From Liolophura sinensis (lineage: Eukaryota > Mollusca > Polyplacophora > Chitonida > Chitonidae), in assembly GCF_032854445.1 (NCBI RefSeq), contig NC_088304.1:3536001-3600000 (forward strand): 64,000 nt of DNA, written 5' to 3'. The notes below the pieces were generated by a model that did not search any database, had not been told where the DNA came from, and saw only the letters and a program-made list of their open reading frames with translations. Position 1 is the first letter of the stretch. Every line of letters begins with the position of its first letter. The translations under genes and the position numbers were made by a program. Shown here one piece after another: positions 36,950-48,205 of this stretch.

Positions 36950-37929
36950 TACGGGTGGAACTTTTTCAGAGCAAACTGGCAGCTTCATTGTAACATGAAT
37001 CCTTCACAGGTCAAATTCCACTGCACCTTGTACATTAATGTGGTTGTAGAACAGCCCATAAGATGTATTATACCAGATGTTCTGGAATGATTGAGACAAC
37101 GAAAATGCATATGTCTTTTGGCATTTATCTGTATGTGCAATATTACGTTTAAAACATTTTCCGTAAAGATGGCTGAGTTTTAAGTGCCAAAAAACTGTGT
37201 TTTGTCGGCTCTGTGTTATCGGATGCCAGTCATTACCCTGATGTCATTGCTTTGGTTCAACACACTTCTTCATTTCATTATGTATTATTATTTTTATAAT
37301 ACTGGACAGGAGCAGGTGTCCAGTATTAAATCAGTATCGCGGCCATAAATCAGTTATATCTCTAAAGTCAAGCGTTAGTCTCTTTGTTGTTGTACGGTAA
37401 AAAATGTCGCAATCGATGTCGCAATTGATGTTATCACATTCATAAATCAAATTTCCACTGGCACGTCGCGTACCCTTCCCTTTCCAATTTTCAAGCGAGT
37501 AAGTAGAGACGAAATTAGTTTTCAAACTTTACATTTCACTTTTGTTTGATGATCTGACAAGACAAAAATACTGGTAAAGACGAACAATTGGTTGCTGAAT
37601 AGTTTCTGTACGGATAGCTTACATGTTAGATATTTTGTTTCTGCAGTCAAAAATCACAACTCGTCATTTTTTGATAAACAATAAAGAATGCAAGGAAGAA
37701 AATTTGCATGCGTGTTTTTATGGGTGTTTCGACGCATAGATTTATGTTTTATTGTTCTATAAGCTCTTGAAGCAATCCAAAGATCTTGCAGAATACATAT
37801 GTTTGCTTTAAATAAAACTGTTTGTGATAAGGCATAAAAAAACGTCCGAATGGAACAAAGGGAGTATATACTCAAATTGTCGATTGCTTCTTCATGGAAA
37901 CATGCATATATAGCATAACGCATGTGAGA

Positions 37930-38010
37930 AATGTAATATAGACATGTATGTTTTGCTGATAGACATTTTTGTAATATAGACATATATGCTTTTGCTGATA
38001 GACATTTTTC
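37930..38010. repeat. Two-copy tandem duplication
   Basis: GTAATATAGACATGTATGTT, TTGCTGATAGACATTTTT occurs twice, about 43 bp apart. Confidence 0.85.
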
Positions 38011-38331
38011 ACATTGTATAAAACACAAAATCTTACATGTTAAAATTGAAGGATATAATATAAACGTTTACCTACAAATGTGATTGGCCGACTTGTACAT
38101 GATTTCAAACTGATGTCACGGAACAATTGTATGCATATAGTTGTGTTATTTTGCGTGTACATACCCGAATAATGTTCCTTGTGCTCCTAATGTATTAAGC
38201 ATTTGCGTTGAATATCTTGGGGTAGTCCTAAAAAGATGGGTGGTGTTACCATAAGTAGAGGAAGGCAGGTGTGTGTTTCGGTGGGTGGGGGTGAGCGGTG
38301 AATACCTGGCGAGCTTAGCAAGCGTGGTTGG

Positions 38332-38900
38332 ATGGTTATAAGAGAAGGCGGTCTGATCCAAAGGGAGGAGATTGGAGGATCTAAGAAGGTGCTGGTAAAT
38401 CACAGAAACATACTCAATGTACACTCGCGATTCTGTTCCTTATTGTTGGGAAGAGGCATTCTGGGCCATTTCTGCTTAATCCGTGACATCCACATCAAGA
38501 CGTATAGGAGTTTTGAAAAAAACAACGTGTATCTAATTATAAGCGAGGGCGCCGTGTATACGGTGCTGGCGAGACGTTCCCCGTCCCACGTTGTCTGCTC
38601 TTTTGGTAATCCAGCCGCCAGAGAGTGCCTAAGGGGGCAGTCGTGTCCTATATGCCAACGACTCTTCCTTTTGTACAGTGATTTGTTAGTGCTTTGTGTT
38701 AAAAATGTTCTCCTCTCCATAGAAAGTAACTGGCCTCTCCGGGGCAGTGTATACCTGTCGAGGGATCAGCCAACGCTTGGTCGGGAAGCGGGAACAGACA
38801 CCACAGTGGGCCGGCAAGACGTCAGCATTGCTTTCTCAGTGGCCATCTACATAAGAGCTATTGGTATATAGATCTGCAGCCTGTCTTTTTTATCTTTATT
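38332..38900 (+). other. GC-richer island with the longest non-repeat open frame (179 codons)
   Basis: A plus-strand frame from 38332 to 38871 is the longest in the window outside tandem repeats. The product is basic, has two CP/CXXC-like cysteine pairs near residue 116 and no domain I recognise. A 106-codon minus-strand frame overlaps. Composition is richer in G+C than the flanks. It may be a lineage-specific gene or exon, but a chance frame in conserved non-coding DNA is about as likely, so it is not called CDS. Confidence 0.25.
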
Positions 38901-40607
38901 CACAGCGTGCTACGCTTCTAGCAGGATTGCAGCCTAATTATGGACCTGTTTGGCATGATGTATCCCTGGTAAGTACTGACTACCCTTCTCTGTCTCTATC
39001 ATTACCAGGTATAAAGTTACAACACAACGTATGTTATATAAGACCAGCACCCTAAGACAACACGCCAAATACCCAACCGCATACGTTTCTCTCCATGCAG
39101 TCGCTTCGCCTGTCTATTGTTAACCTATATAAGCAGTGCAGCGGAATACATTTTATCGGCAGAGCCTTCTAGCTAGTGTAAAATCAACGTAACTTAATAC
39201 CTACTTTTACTATGAATACGACTGCTGTTCCCAAAGGCGGCCTATTAGGTGTGGGGTTTTGACTGGCGTTGTATTTTTATGCTGATCAAGTAAGTTTGCA
39301 TCAAGCTTGCCTGTAGTGAATCCAAAACTACGGTTACACGTTTGCGCCTTCTTGCTTTACAAGCAGAGAGGCACCCCTGCTAAATGACCACTGTTTAGTA
39401 CGTTCACCACGTCACAGTTAAGAGTTAGGTTGTTAAAAGTTATAGAAATTGATGAGTCTATAATTGAATGTTATTTTAAAATTTGGGTTAAACGTGTTAT
39501 AGCAATGAAGCATTATCATCATACGAACTTAGACGTCCTGGTAGGGCCATAACATGTCTCAGTATGTTGTCACAGAAATAGACGATGAAATAGGAGTCTT
39601 TTGTGCAAGTGTTAAGGTCAAGGCTCTGCATGTTTATGCAAATCTTTGCAAATAAACTGTACAATTCACAGACGTACATTTCTAGATGTCTATTTTTATA
39701 CACCTTTGTGTTTGTGTAACGATGATAATATTTGCATAACGAGATATACCGATAAAATTGCGTCAATTTGTCTCTATGTCTGTTGCATATGTGCAAATTT
39801 CATTATTATCACTGAAAAATTGAGAATTCCTCTGTTCATATTCATTACATGTTTAATGCATTATAACTTTTCCTAAATGGCGATATGGCCGATGATCAAA
39901 CAACTATACTGTCTGAGTTTATGCTGACAATATAAGCTCGGTGGTCTCTTAAATTGTTCATACAGTCATACACTAACACCATGATATTTTGTTTTGCCCT
40001 GTTTGTCGGAGATACGGCATAGCTGAGATTTCATTCACGGTGTCTTTTACATATTAATCTCATATACACTCCCAGACTTATATAAATATGTACACGAATA
40101 ATTTTCACGAGCATTTCCATTATGTTATTAATATTGATTGCGATTTGCATGCATATTACCATAGTTAATCCGTAAATCTGCTGTCAGAAGGGATTATTTC
40201 ATGTTAATGACTGGAAACTTTTAATATACATATATCCCCTCTTTAACCACTGCTGGTCGTTTTTTTAACGCTTTTTGGACTGTTAGTCACGTGTAGGTGT
40301 GGTTAATTCGTGAATTTTTTTATGTTAATCAGTGAAAATAGCTCCTCTGTCAGACAATATTTTGAAAGACAAAAGTGATGAATTATCGAAGCGTACAGTG
40401 TCTGTTGATAAAAAAAAAATTAAAACTGAAATCGTGATATGTAGTTATCTGCCATTACACAGTCGCCCAATACAACACTATATTCATAACATATATCCTG
40501 TTGTGCTTTGATTGTGGTTCAGCTAAGCATTTTGACTTTCCACTTACACGATGCCGAAAAGGCTTATGGCTATCATAAGTCGTTGGACAACCATGTCTTA
40601 TTTGTAC

Positions 40608-40678
40608 AATAAATAAAGATTGGCCGCACTCAAGTATATTTCACTTATATGACGGCGGCCAGCGGGAGGAAATTTTTC
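40608..40678 (-). mobile_element. SINE family 1, 3' fragment
   Basis: AAATAAAGATTGGCCGCACT, CAAGTATATTTCACTTATAT, GACGGCGGCCAGCGGGAGGA. The CATTATGGT part is deleted. Confidence 0.8.
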
Positions 40679-43100
40679 GATAGAAGTGAGTTGTTCGGGC
40701 AACTCCCTGTATTCCACGGGTAGACAATAACGTCTACCTTTAGATACATAAATACCGTCGCATATACATGCACTCTAACGTTATATAACTAGTAATCCGC
40801 AGAATTTCGATTTTCACTTTGAAAACGCATCATCGCCAAAAAAAAAAAAAAACTCAGCATGTTATGACTAATTGGCCATGAGTTGTCCATGTACCTGTCT
40901 TACAGTCAGCTCGTGTTTTACGACTTTATGGAGAGAGGTTTTGCCCGGAGCCAATCTTAATTCGTCTTGTTATCTGACTTAGACAGGTTTGTACACGAAA
41001 ATCCCGGGATAATGTCTTTTAATTAAATCATCATTAAAATTTAAGAGAACAAAACTGATGACAATGTTAAGCTTCAAAAACCACTGTCATGGCGTCCAGT
41101 CTTCACTACTCGGCGTTTTGTTGAATTTAATGTATATTGCAACCCTTGAACATTATTAGCTGTAAAACAACTTTGCACATTTTCGGATGTTTTTCTTACG
41201 CCATTAGCTCTATGCCTGGAACCAGAGTGATGCTGATTTGGTGAATTTGAAATTTTATGAATATAAGATATCTAATCATTACAATTTAATTTGTTTATTG
41301 TTCGATTTAGACAAAAATAAAATATGTTTTGAATATGTTCTCTTTATCTTAGTTACAAACGGTATAATTATTCTTAATTATTTTAACTTTAAACATGTTT
41401 AATCCTTGTACAAATAAAGTAGGTTAACGGCTTTAAGGCAAACCCAGCTATAAGGTGTGCCATTTACAATAAGCCGGTGAGCTCCGAGAAAATTTTTGAG
41501 AGTTAAGTCAAAATGAAAAGGCAAACATTCTTGTCTTTAAACAAAGTTTGAAAACAGCTACAGTCTTAAAGTTCACGTGTGTATATCTAAGGGACGCGCT
41601 TGGGGGCTACAAAAGGGTTAAGCAGTTTGTGCTAATCATGTATCGGAAGCAAGTGAACATATTTTCACGACAACATACCGGTGTGTACTTTACAATACAA
41701 TACTGTTGTGCGAGCATGCTTCGCGCCACATTTTCTCTATTATGGCGAGATATTTGGGACTGACTTCGACCCCGGCTTGTCTCAAGGTTTGAAATCCATC
41801 TGCCAACACTTTAGACAACAAGGGAACAAAAGAACCTATACGTAGCTACTACACCACGGCACGAACGATACCCCGAAGAAAGCTTTGTATAAAGTGTGCC
41901 CAACAATGATGCAGCACTCTACTGACAAGGAGGGCAAAAAATGTACAAATAGTAACAAAAAAGAAAAAAAAACTTGTTTAGATTGCATTCAGCTGCTATA
42001 TTACATACATGGGTGACTTATCTCTGATTCATGGACAAAAGTATGAAAGAAAGACTCAAATCGCCTTTAGTCAGCTGTCTCCTTTAAAGTGGTTGGTATA
42101 TAGAGAAACTGACAACAAAAAAAGAAAAAAAATGCTACTTGTGATCGCCGCATACTTGAATATTTATATCGCACCTTGAGTTGATCTACTTGCATATATC
42201 GATGTGTAAATCGGTTTTTGTATAACTCTTTTTCATCACATCCGCGTGACATGGCATACCATTAACATACACGAAAGCGGTACCTTTGTCTTGTCCTGAC
42301 TTTCTTCTGCACTCGTCTTTGGATAAATATTGTGGTCTCGTAAATATCAATTTAAAGAATATATAGGACAGTCGAATTGTTATTTTATAAAAAAAAATAG
42401 CACAACACTAGCCATATTTTCTTTAAATGAGCATAAAGATAAAATAATAAATGAGTATAAAACATAAAACATTTCATCAAAAGAACCGTTGCAAACTGTA
42501 TGTCAAAAATGTGTCTCATGAAGCACAACTTAAAATCTGAAGAATCGGGTGCACTCTTCTGAGTAAAACAAAATGAATACAAAACAATCAGTAGACATAA
42601 TGTGTAAATACATGTTTACACCATCTTTTGATGATACTTATATATACCACGCGTTTCTTCTCTTTTATAACAAACATAAATAATTGAACTTATAAAGTGT
42701 TTCCGAAATCAAGGTAGATCATATACTGCACTATTTTCTAGTAATTAACTATGTGGTATACATACATATGTATATAGAAATACATGCACATCATCGTCAT
42801 CATAAGAAGAAAAATAGTTTGATTAAACGAGTGTTCATGTTATAATTTAATTTCAAAGCTATAGTGTTATCGGAATTCGTTGTATTTCCACAAATTGGAA
42901 AGGGTAGTAAAGAATGTTTTAGACAGTGTCATGGGATTTAATAAATGCTTTTCATTGTTATGTAGTAAGTATAAGTTAATAATAATTATTATTTTCTGTC
43001 ATTTAAACATGCCATAAGTTATATGCACATGCATTCGTGCACGTTGTTGCCATGCATTCATATATAAATATCTAGAACCTAGGAGAAAAATATTGGTGGA
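40679..43100. other. Unique AT-rich DNA, no gene seen
   Basis: Only short homopolymers (poly-A at about 40840 and 41965). Open frames under 72 codons. Confidence 0.5.
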
Positions 43101-43353
43101 AGTACGCCCAAAAAAGTTTTCTGTTAAGTTTAGCAGAAAGTCTGTTGTGTAAGTAATGATATAATGTATTCTTGCTATTGTAACAGATTATTCTGTGAAC
43201 TATAATACACATTTTCTAGTACTTCAACATAGTACTTCAAGATAATAATGTTGACTATAACACAGTATTATGTTTTAATAACAGAATATATTCTAACATC
43301 ACACAGACAACAGACTTTTTGTTAAAATTAACATATTAATTTTTGAGTGTAGA
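43101..43353. mobile_element. MITE with long terminal inverted repeats, copy 1
   Basis: About 253 bp. The left arm (from AGTACGCCCAAAAAAG through GCAGAAAGTCTGTTG to TATAATGTATTCTTGCTATT) is the inverted counterpart of the right arm (AATAACAGAATATATTCTAA, ACAACAGACTTTTTGTTA, TTTTTGAGTGTAG). The arms are about 80 bp each. It matches the element at 55686-55948 over its full length and carries no open frame of note. Confidence 0.88.
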
Positions 43354-44121
43354 TGCACTATCAATTCAACTAAAAATTTAATGACTTCAATGACACGTGT
43401 TCACTGGTGTCTCAGTTATTTATGTTGAAATGAAATTAAATCGGAGAAATATTACATATATGTCTGTAGCCATGCGGGGCGACAATTCTTGACTCCCTGC
43501 TAAGAGAACTCACATTTCTTCCCAACTCATTAATTCACCGTTTGACATATTCATAGCTCTGCCATGTCTCTTCAATCCATAATCATGGAAGCCACAAGTT
43601 GTCCGTTTCAATTTGAATAAACACGGCGAGAAATTTATAAATTTAAACAAGAATTGGCTTAGCGGCCTGCATATTTGAATACGTATCACTTCAAGGCGAC
43701 ATGAATTCTATTTTAATACTGGAGCCGGTAAATTACATACCAGAGTTTTGAATTTCCGATTACCTGTATCGCTGACGTGTTAAGGGGTTTAGCAACGCGA
43801 TAGTTAGAGATTAAGACTAAAGGTCATTGAATTAACATGCAGATCCTATTTCTAAATTCGATTCTCATAACCGAGTGAGAGGACAACCCGCTGAGGTATT
43901 TTCAGGTGCCAAATATGTAATTAATCTCAGCGCCGATCACGCGTATCGCCCTCGTATTACACTACACAAGCCTATCACACTACAGCTCACGATATCAACA
44001 TCTGGCGGATTGGTTATAATGCTCTCATTTGTGTATCCCCGAAGGACAATAGGTACAATAACACACACAATATGTTTACATTATCCACTTAAGCACACAC
44101 ATTGTGTTATACTCTGCTACA
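43354..44121. other. Unique DNA, mixed composition
   Basis: No gene recognised. The part at 43480-43800 is repeat-free and less AT-rich. A 99-codon frame (43875-44174) runs into the following array and looks like chance. Confidence 0.4.
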
Positions 44122-44943
44122 CAACAATGTTATACCAGGGCGTAAAACTCCAATCAAATAAATCAACTCAATAAACAACAATGGTATACCAGGGCGTAAA
44201 ACTCCAATCAAATAAATCAACTAAATAAATAACAATGTTATACCAGGGCGTAAAACTCTAATGAATAAAATTAAGTAGATAACAATGTTATACCAGGGCG
44301 TAAAATTTATTTATTTATTTCATTGGTGTTTTACGCCGTACGCGGAATATTTCACTGATACCACGGCGGCCATCGTTATGGTGGGAGGAAACCGGACAGA
44401 GCCCGGGGGAAACCCATAACCATCCGCATGTTTCTCGCAAACCTTCCCACGTATGGCCATGGGCGTAAAACTCTAATCAAATGAAACAAGTAAATAAACA
44501 ACAGTGTTATACCAGGGCGTAAAACTCCAATCAAATAAATCAACTTAATAAACAACAATATTATACCAGAGCGTAAAACTCCAATCAAATAAATCGACTT
44601 AATAAACAACAATGTTATACCAGGGCGTAAAACTCTAATCAAATAAATCAACTAAATAAACAACAATGTTATACCAGGGCGTAAACTCCAATCAAATAAA
44701 TCAACTTAATAAACAACAATATTATACCAGGGCGTAAAACTCCAATCAAATAAATCAACTTAATAAACAACAATGTTATACCAGGGCGTAAAACTCCAAT
44801 CAAATAAATCAACTTAACAAACAACAATGTTATACCAGGGCGTAAAACTTTAATCAAATAAAACAAGTAAAGAAAAACAATGTTATACCAGGGCGTAAAA
44901 CTTCAATCAAATAAATCAAGTAAAATAAACAACAATGTTGTAC
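44122..44943 (+). repeat. 54-bp minisatellite resembling the SINE family 1 tail
   Basis: About a dozen units of AACAATGTTATACCAGGGCG, TAAAACTCCAATCAAATAAA, TCAACTTAATAAAC. The core GGCGTAAAAC-CCAATCAAATAAATCAA is nearly the SINE 3' end seen at 45819-45850. A SINE copy interrupts it at 44305-44460. Confidence 0.95.
44305..44460 (-). mobile_element. SINE family 1 inserted in the 54-bp array, with target-site duplication
   Basis: Runs from the ATTTATTTATTTCATTGGTG tail to CCTTCCCACGTATGGCCAT. GGGCGTAAAA lies directly before it (44296-44305) and directly after (44461-44470), and reads as a 10-bp target-site duplication. Hence the insertion is younger than the array around it. Confidence 0.88.
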
Positions 44944-44999
44944 CACAAGGTTGTTGACTTGTAATGTACCTTATAATGCACTCATTCAGGTACCTGTCA

Positions 45000-45580
45000 T
45001 GTTTGAGCAATATTTCAACTTCATGAATCCAGCTGCACGAATTCCCAACGACATACTCACCCGATGTATATATGAACGAATCAACGATTGATTTATCAAA
45101 CGACAAAATTTTTTAATCCAGGCAGTGAAATGCAGAGCGAGTTTATTCGTCGAAGTATTTGAAATATTACGTAATAGTTTGTCCAAGTATATGAATCCCG
45201 TTGACCACCCAACGAGATCATTTGTCCAAGGATATGAATACAGTTGAATACCCAACAAAATAATTTGTCGAAATACATTAATCCACCTGAATACCCAACG
45301 ACATAATTTGTCAAAGTATATGAATCCAGTTGAATACCCAAGCGAGATCATTTGACCAAGTGTGTGAATCAAGCTGAGTACCCGACGAGACAATTTGTTC
45401 AAGTATATGAATTCAGCGGAAAACCCGACGAGATAAACTGCCCAAGCGTGTGAATCAAGCTGCATACCGAAGATGTTGAGTTGTTTAATTGTAGGAATCG
45501 TATTGTATTCGCCCAACGTGGTTCTGTGTGCAAGTACATGGGTTCAGATGAACGAAATAGTCTGTCCTAGAATACACAAG
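45000..45580. repeat. Degenerate 44-bp tandem repeat
   Basis: Units of ATTTGTCCAAGTATATGAAT, CCAGTTGAATACCCAACGAG, ATA type, each diverged. About 12 units, spacing 43-49 bp. A 176-codon minus-strand frame (44986-45516) crosses it but is a repeat artefact. Confidence 0.85.
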
Positions 45581-45681
45581 CACATCTTTATGCCAAACGT
45601 GATGCTTTAGTCATTTTTTTAGAATAAAATTGTATTTTGACTGAAACTGTGTTTTGAATTAAAGTGTATACACTTAACGGG

Positions 45682-45851
45682 CTGGCTTCCTCTCCGGCCG
45701 TACGTGGGAAGGTCTACAGCAACCTGCGGATGATCGTGGGTTTCCACCGGGCTCTGCCCGGTTTTCTCACACCATAATGCTGGCCGCCGTCGTATAAGCG
45801 AAATATTCTTGAGTGCGGCGTAAAACACCAATCAAATAAATCAATTAATAA
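45682..45851 (+). mobile_element. SINE family 1 copy with 14-bp target-site duplication
   Basis: 5' truncated, starting at CTGGCTTCCTCTCCGGCCGT and ending in GGCGTAAAACACCAATCAAA, TAAATCAATTAATAA. ATACACTTAACGGG flanks it on both sides (45668-45681 and 45852-45865). 5' truncation plus a target-site duplication of this size is what LINE-driven target-primed reverse transcription leaves. It is the best-preserved copy in the window. Confidence 0.95.
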
Positions 45852-45984
45852 ATACACTTAACGGGTTACATTGTTCAAGAATACGAATCCAGTTATGTAT
45901 CTAATGTGAAAATCTGAGCAATTAGCGGAATCAAACAGCATCAGCTACAACAAAGTGTCTATAGGAATTATGTGAGTGTTTACA

Positions 45985-46275
45985 ATGAGATAAATTGTTC
46001 TCCAGTACGAATCCAGCTGTATATATAGAACGAGGTAGACACACTCCAAATGTAAGAATCCAGCTGTGTATATAGAACGAGGTAGACACACTCCAAATTT
46101 AAGAATCCAGCTGTGTATATAGAACGAGGTAGAGACACTCCAAATGTAAGAATCCAGCTGTATATATAGAACGAGGCAGACACACTCCAAATGAAAGAAC
46201 CCAGCTGTATATATAGAACGAGGTAGACACACTCCAAATCTAGCTGTATACCGAATGTCACACTTTGTTCAAGTA
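45985..46275. repeat. 47-bp minisatellite related to the 44-bp array
   Basis: Five to six units of AAGAATCCAGCTGTGTATAT, AGAACGAGGTAGACACACTC, CAAATGT. The GAATCCAGCTG part and the closing TTTGTTCAAGTATGGGTTCC at 46264-46283 match the 45000-45580 family. The SINE at 45682 lies between them. Confidence 0.93.
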
Positions 46276-47084
46276 TGGGTTCCATTCCTTATGTGTGATT
46301 GCACATTCTGTTTCACACAATAAAAAAACACATGCATGTATTTGTGTGAATTTAGCGTCATGAGTTCGAATCTCCAAGTAGTGTGTTTACGTCTTGAGAT
46401 TTATTGTTATCCGCTGTACACATTTTACTTCCAGTGGACCCCTCAGTTATATTTGTATTAACTGAGTAAACAAATAATTTCTTTGAACAGCATACGTTTG
46501 AGCACATTTTCTGTATAAGTATATGTCCGTGTGTTTTGTGGGTAGTGTAGGTGTCCCCCTCCACTCCCCGAGGGTGTCAGACAATGCGCTCAGACAGGAG
46601 ATGGTGCGGGCATTGTTAACATGGCGTCACGGAAATTGGGGACGTCAAATTGAATTATAGGACTTTTAATCGTCTCTATATGTATACATTATAATATTTT
46701 AAATGTAAAATTTTGTATCTGTCTACTCATCTATGTACCCGTGTCACGCGGGCTCGGTGCCCTTTGACAAGTCTCTATTAATAAGTTTATTTAAATCTAT
46801 GCTAATTGCCTCGGCTATCACAATTAATTCACATTATCACGATGAACCTTATTAGCCCCAATCTGCACTTCACTCATGCACCTGTCTTCCCACAATCCTT
46901 AGCGATTCAGCTGGTGATCCGGTCGGTATACAGACGCATGGCGATAACTGCCGTGTAGTGTTAACCCCTTTACATAAAACTGGGGGGCGTGGGCGAATTG
47001 TAAGGTAATGTTTTGTTGGCTTGGTAGTTTCTCTGTTGGTATGTAAATTAGCTAACTCGAGATATACTATATGGTGCCCTTTCT
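46276..47084. other. Unique DNA including a homeobox-site-rich block
   Basis: No gene seen. 46740-46960 is described separately. A B-box-like GAGTTCGAATCTCC at 46360 sits in no recognisable tRNA. Confidence 0.45.
46740..46960. other. Candidate enhancer block rich in TAAT cores
   Basis: Repeat-free. GTCTCTATTAATAAGTTTAT, TGCTAATTGCCTCGG, CACAATTAATTCACATTATC are typical homeodomain-type cores on both strands, followed by GC-richer DNA to 46960. Regulatory role is inferred. Confidence 0.3.
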
Positions 47085-47295
47085 AGGTTAGTCGACTAGA
47101 AGTTCTCTTCTGACCTGTGAAGTCGAGGGTTCAAATCCAGCTCTCGCTGCTTCTGCTGCGGCTTTAAGTATATTTTAAGAAATATAGTATGAAAATACTA
47201 TACAACACATAGCGTAAAACAGGGCAGCGACGGTAGTGTCATAGTTGACTCGTATATAATAAGTGAAATTCGACCTTTTGTCAAACATCGATGAA
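47085..47295 (+). mobile_element. Interspersed family 2, copy with tRNA-like head
   Basis: A tRNA-like 3' half (GTCGAGGGTTCAAATCCAGC, containing a B-box GGTTCAAATCC) is followed by a body that shares GCAGCGACGGTAGTGTCATA and GACCTTTTGTCAAA with the family 2 copies at 27193 and 28625. No good acceptor or D-stem, so it is not an intact tRNA gene; a tRNA-derived SINE is the best reading. Confidence 0.6.
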
Positions 47296-47380
47296 ATGTA
47301 ACCAATGTCAAGTCACAAACCAACAAACCCGTACTAAATTAGAAAAAAAAGTAACTACCTCTTTTGTATGTCGTTAATTA

Positions 47381-47516
47381 TATTTATTCATTTATTTGAT
47401 TTGATTGGTGTTTTATGCCGTACTCAAGAATATTTCACTTATATGATGGCGACCAGCATTATGGTGGGAGAAAACCGGGCAGAGCTTAGGAGAAACCCGC
47501 GACCATCCGCAGGATG
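47381..47516 (-). mobile_element. SINE family 1 copy
   Basis: TATTTATTCATTTATTTGAT, TTGGTGTTTTATGCCGTACT, ATTATGGTGGGAGAAAACCG, CCGCGACCATCCGCAGG. 5' truncated. Confidence 0.9.
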
Positions 47517-47935
47517 GTGACAGTAGTAGACCTAATTATATCTATCTACAGCACACTGAAATGTTTTCACATTCACCACACTGTTAAAATGTGATTCACC
47601 GTAATCACAGGTTAATTATATGCTGTTAAACTTGGTCTCAACCGTGCTTGACCTAAATGTTATATTTCTATATGCGCCAAAACAGACATTCCTTTGCCAG
47701 TCGTCAACCACAATGGACCTTTAATGTCAATAATTGCAAGGCCAAATCCCAAAACGACGATACCCACAAACTACCAACAAACCAAGGAAGTCTTAAGACG
47801 GAATGTTAACTCTGCATCGTCTCCGAAAAAAATGTAGGACTGAAAGAAAAGTTAAAGCTTTCCCTCATTTTTCTGTGCCATGTAATATTTGGCAGCGTCT
47901 TATAGGTGGAATTACTGTATGTGGCGGGTCCAAGC
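47517..47935. other. Unique AT-rich DNA, no gene seen
   Basis: Nothing recognisable. Confidence 0.5.
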
Positions 47936-48106
47936 ATCACAATAACAAACCACCACAATAACAAAACACCACAATACCAAAACACCAAAATAACAAAACA
48001 CCACAATACCAAAACACCAAAATAACAAAACACCGCAATACCAAAACACCAAAATAACAAAACACCACAATTAAAAAAGCATCACAATAACAAAGCACTA
48101 CAATAA
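47936..48106. repeat. ACCACAATA-type tandem repeat, about 16/32 bp
   Basis: CACCACAATACCAAAA and CACCAAAATAACAAAA alternate, giving a 32-bp unit from two 16-bp halves. Confidence 0.92.
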
Positions 48107-48121
48107 GAAATGATTCGTGAA

Positions 48122-48123
48122 AT

Positions 48124-48202
<79 letters not shown>

Positions 48203-48205
48203 TTT
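48122..48205. repeat. (TTTA)n microsatellite
   Basis: About 21 TTTA units. The SINE family has a short tail of the same kind, so an expanded SINE tail is possible, but no SINE body adjoins. Confidence 0.97.

Larger units (their letters stand above)
36950..40607. other. Unique DNA with one island, no gene seen
   Basis: Contains a two-copy 43-bp duplication at 37930-38010 and the island at 38332-38900. Flanks are AT-rich with no recognisable content. Confidence 0.45.

Noticed and set aside
44986-45516. 176-codon minus-strand frame
   Set aside because: Crosses the degenerate 44-bp tandem repeat; the repeated phrase with YLD/YFDKL is the repeat unit.
47115-47145. tRNA gene suggested by GGTTCAAATCC
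   Set aside because: No proper acceptor, D or T stem can be formed; fits a SINE head better.
48122-48205. (TTTA)n as part of a SINE copy
   Set aside because: No SINE body is found on either side, so it is listed only as a microsatellite.
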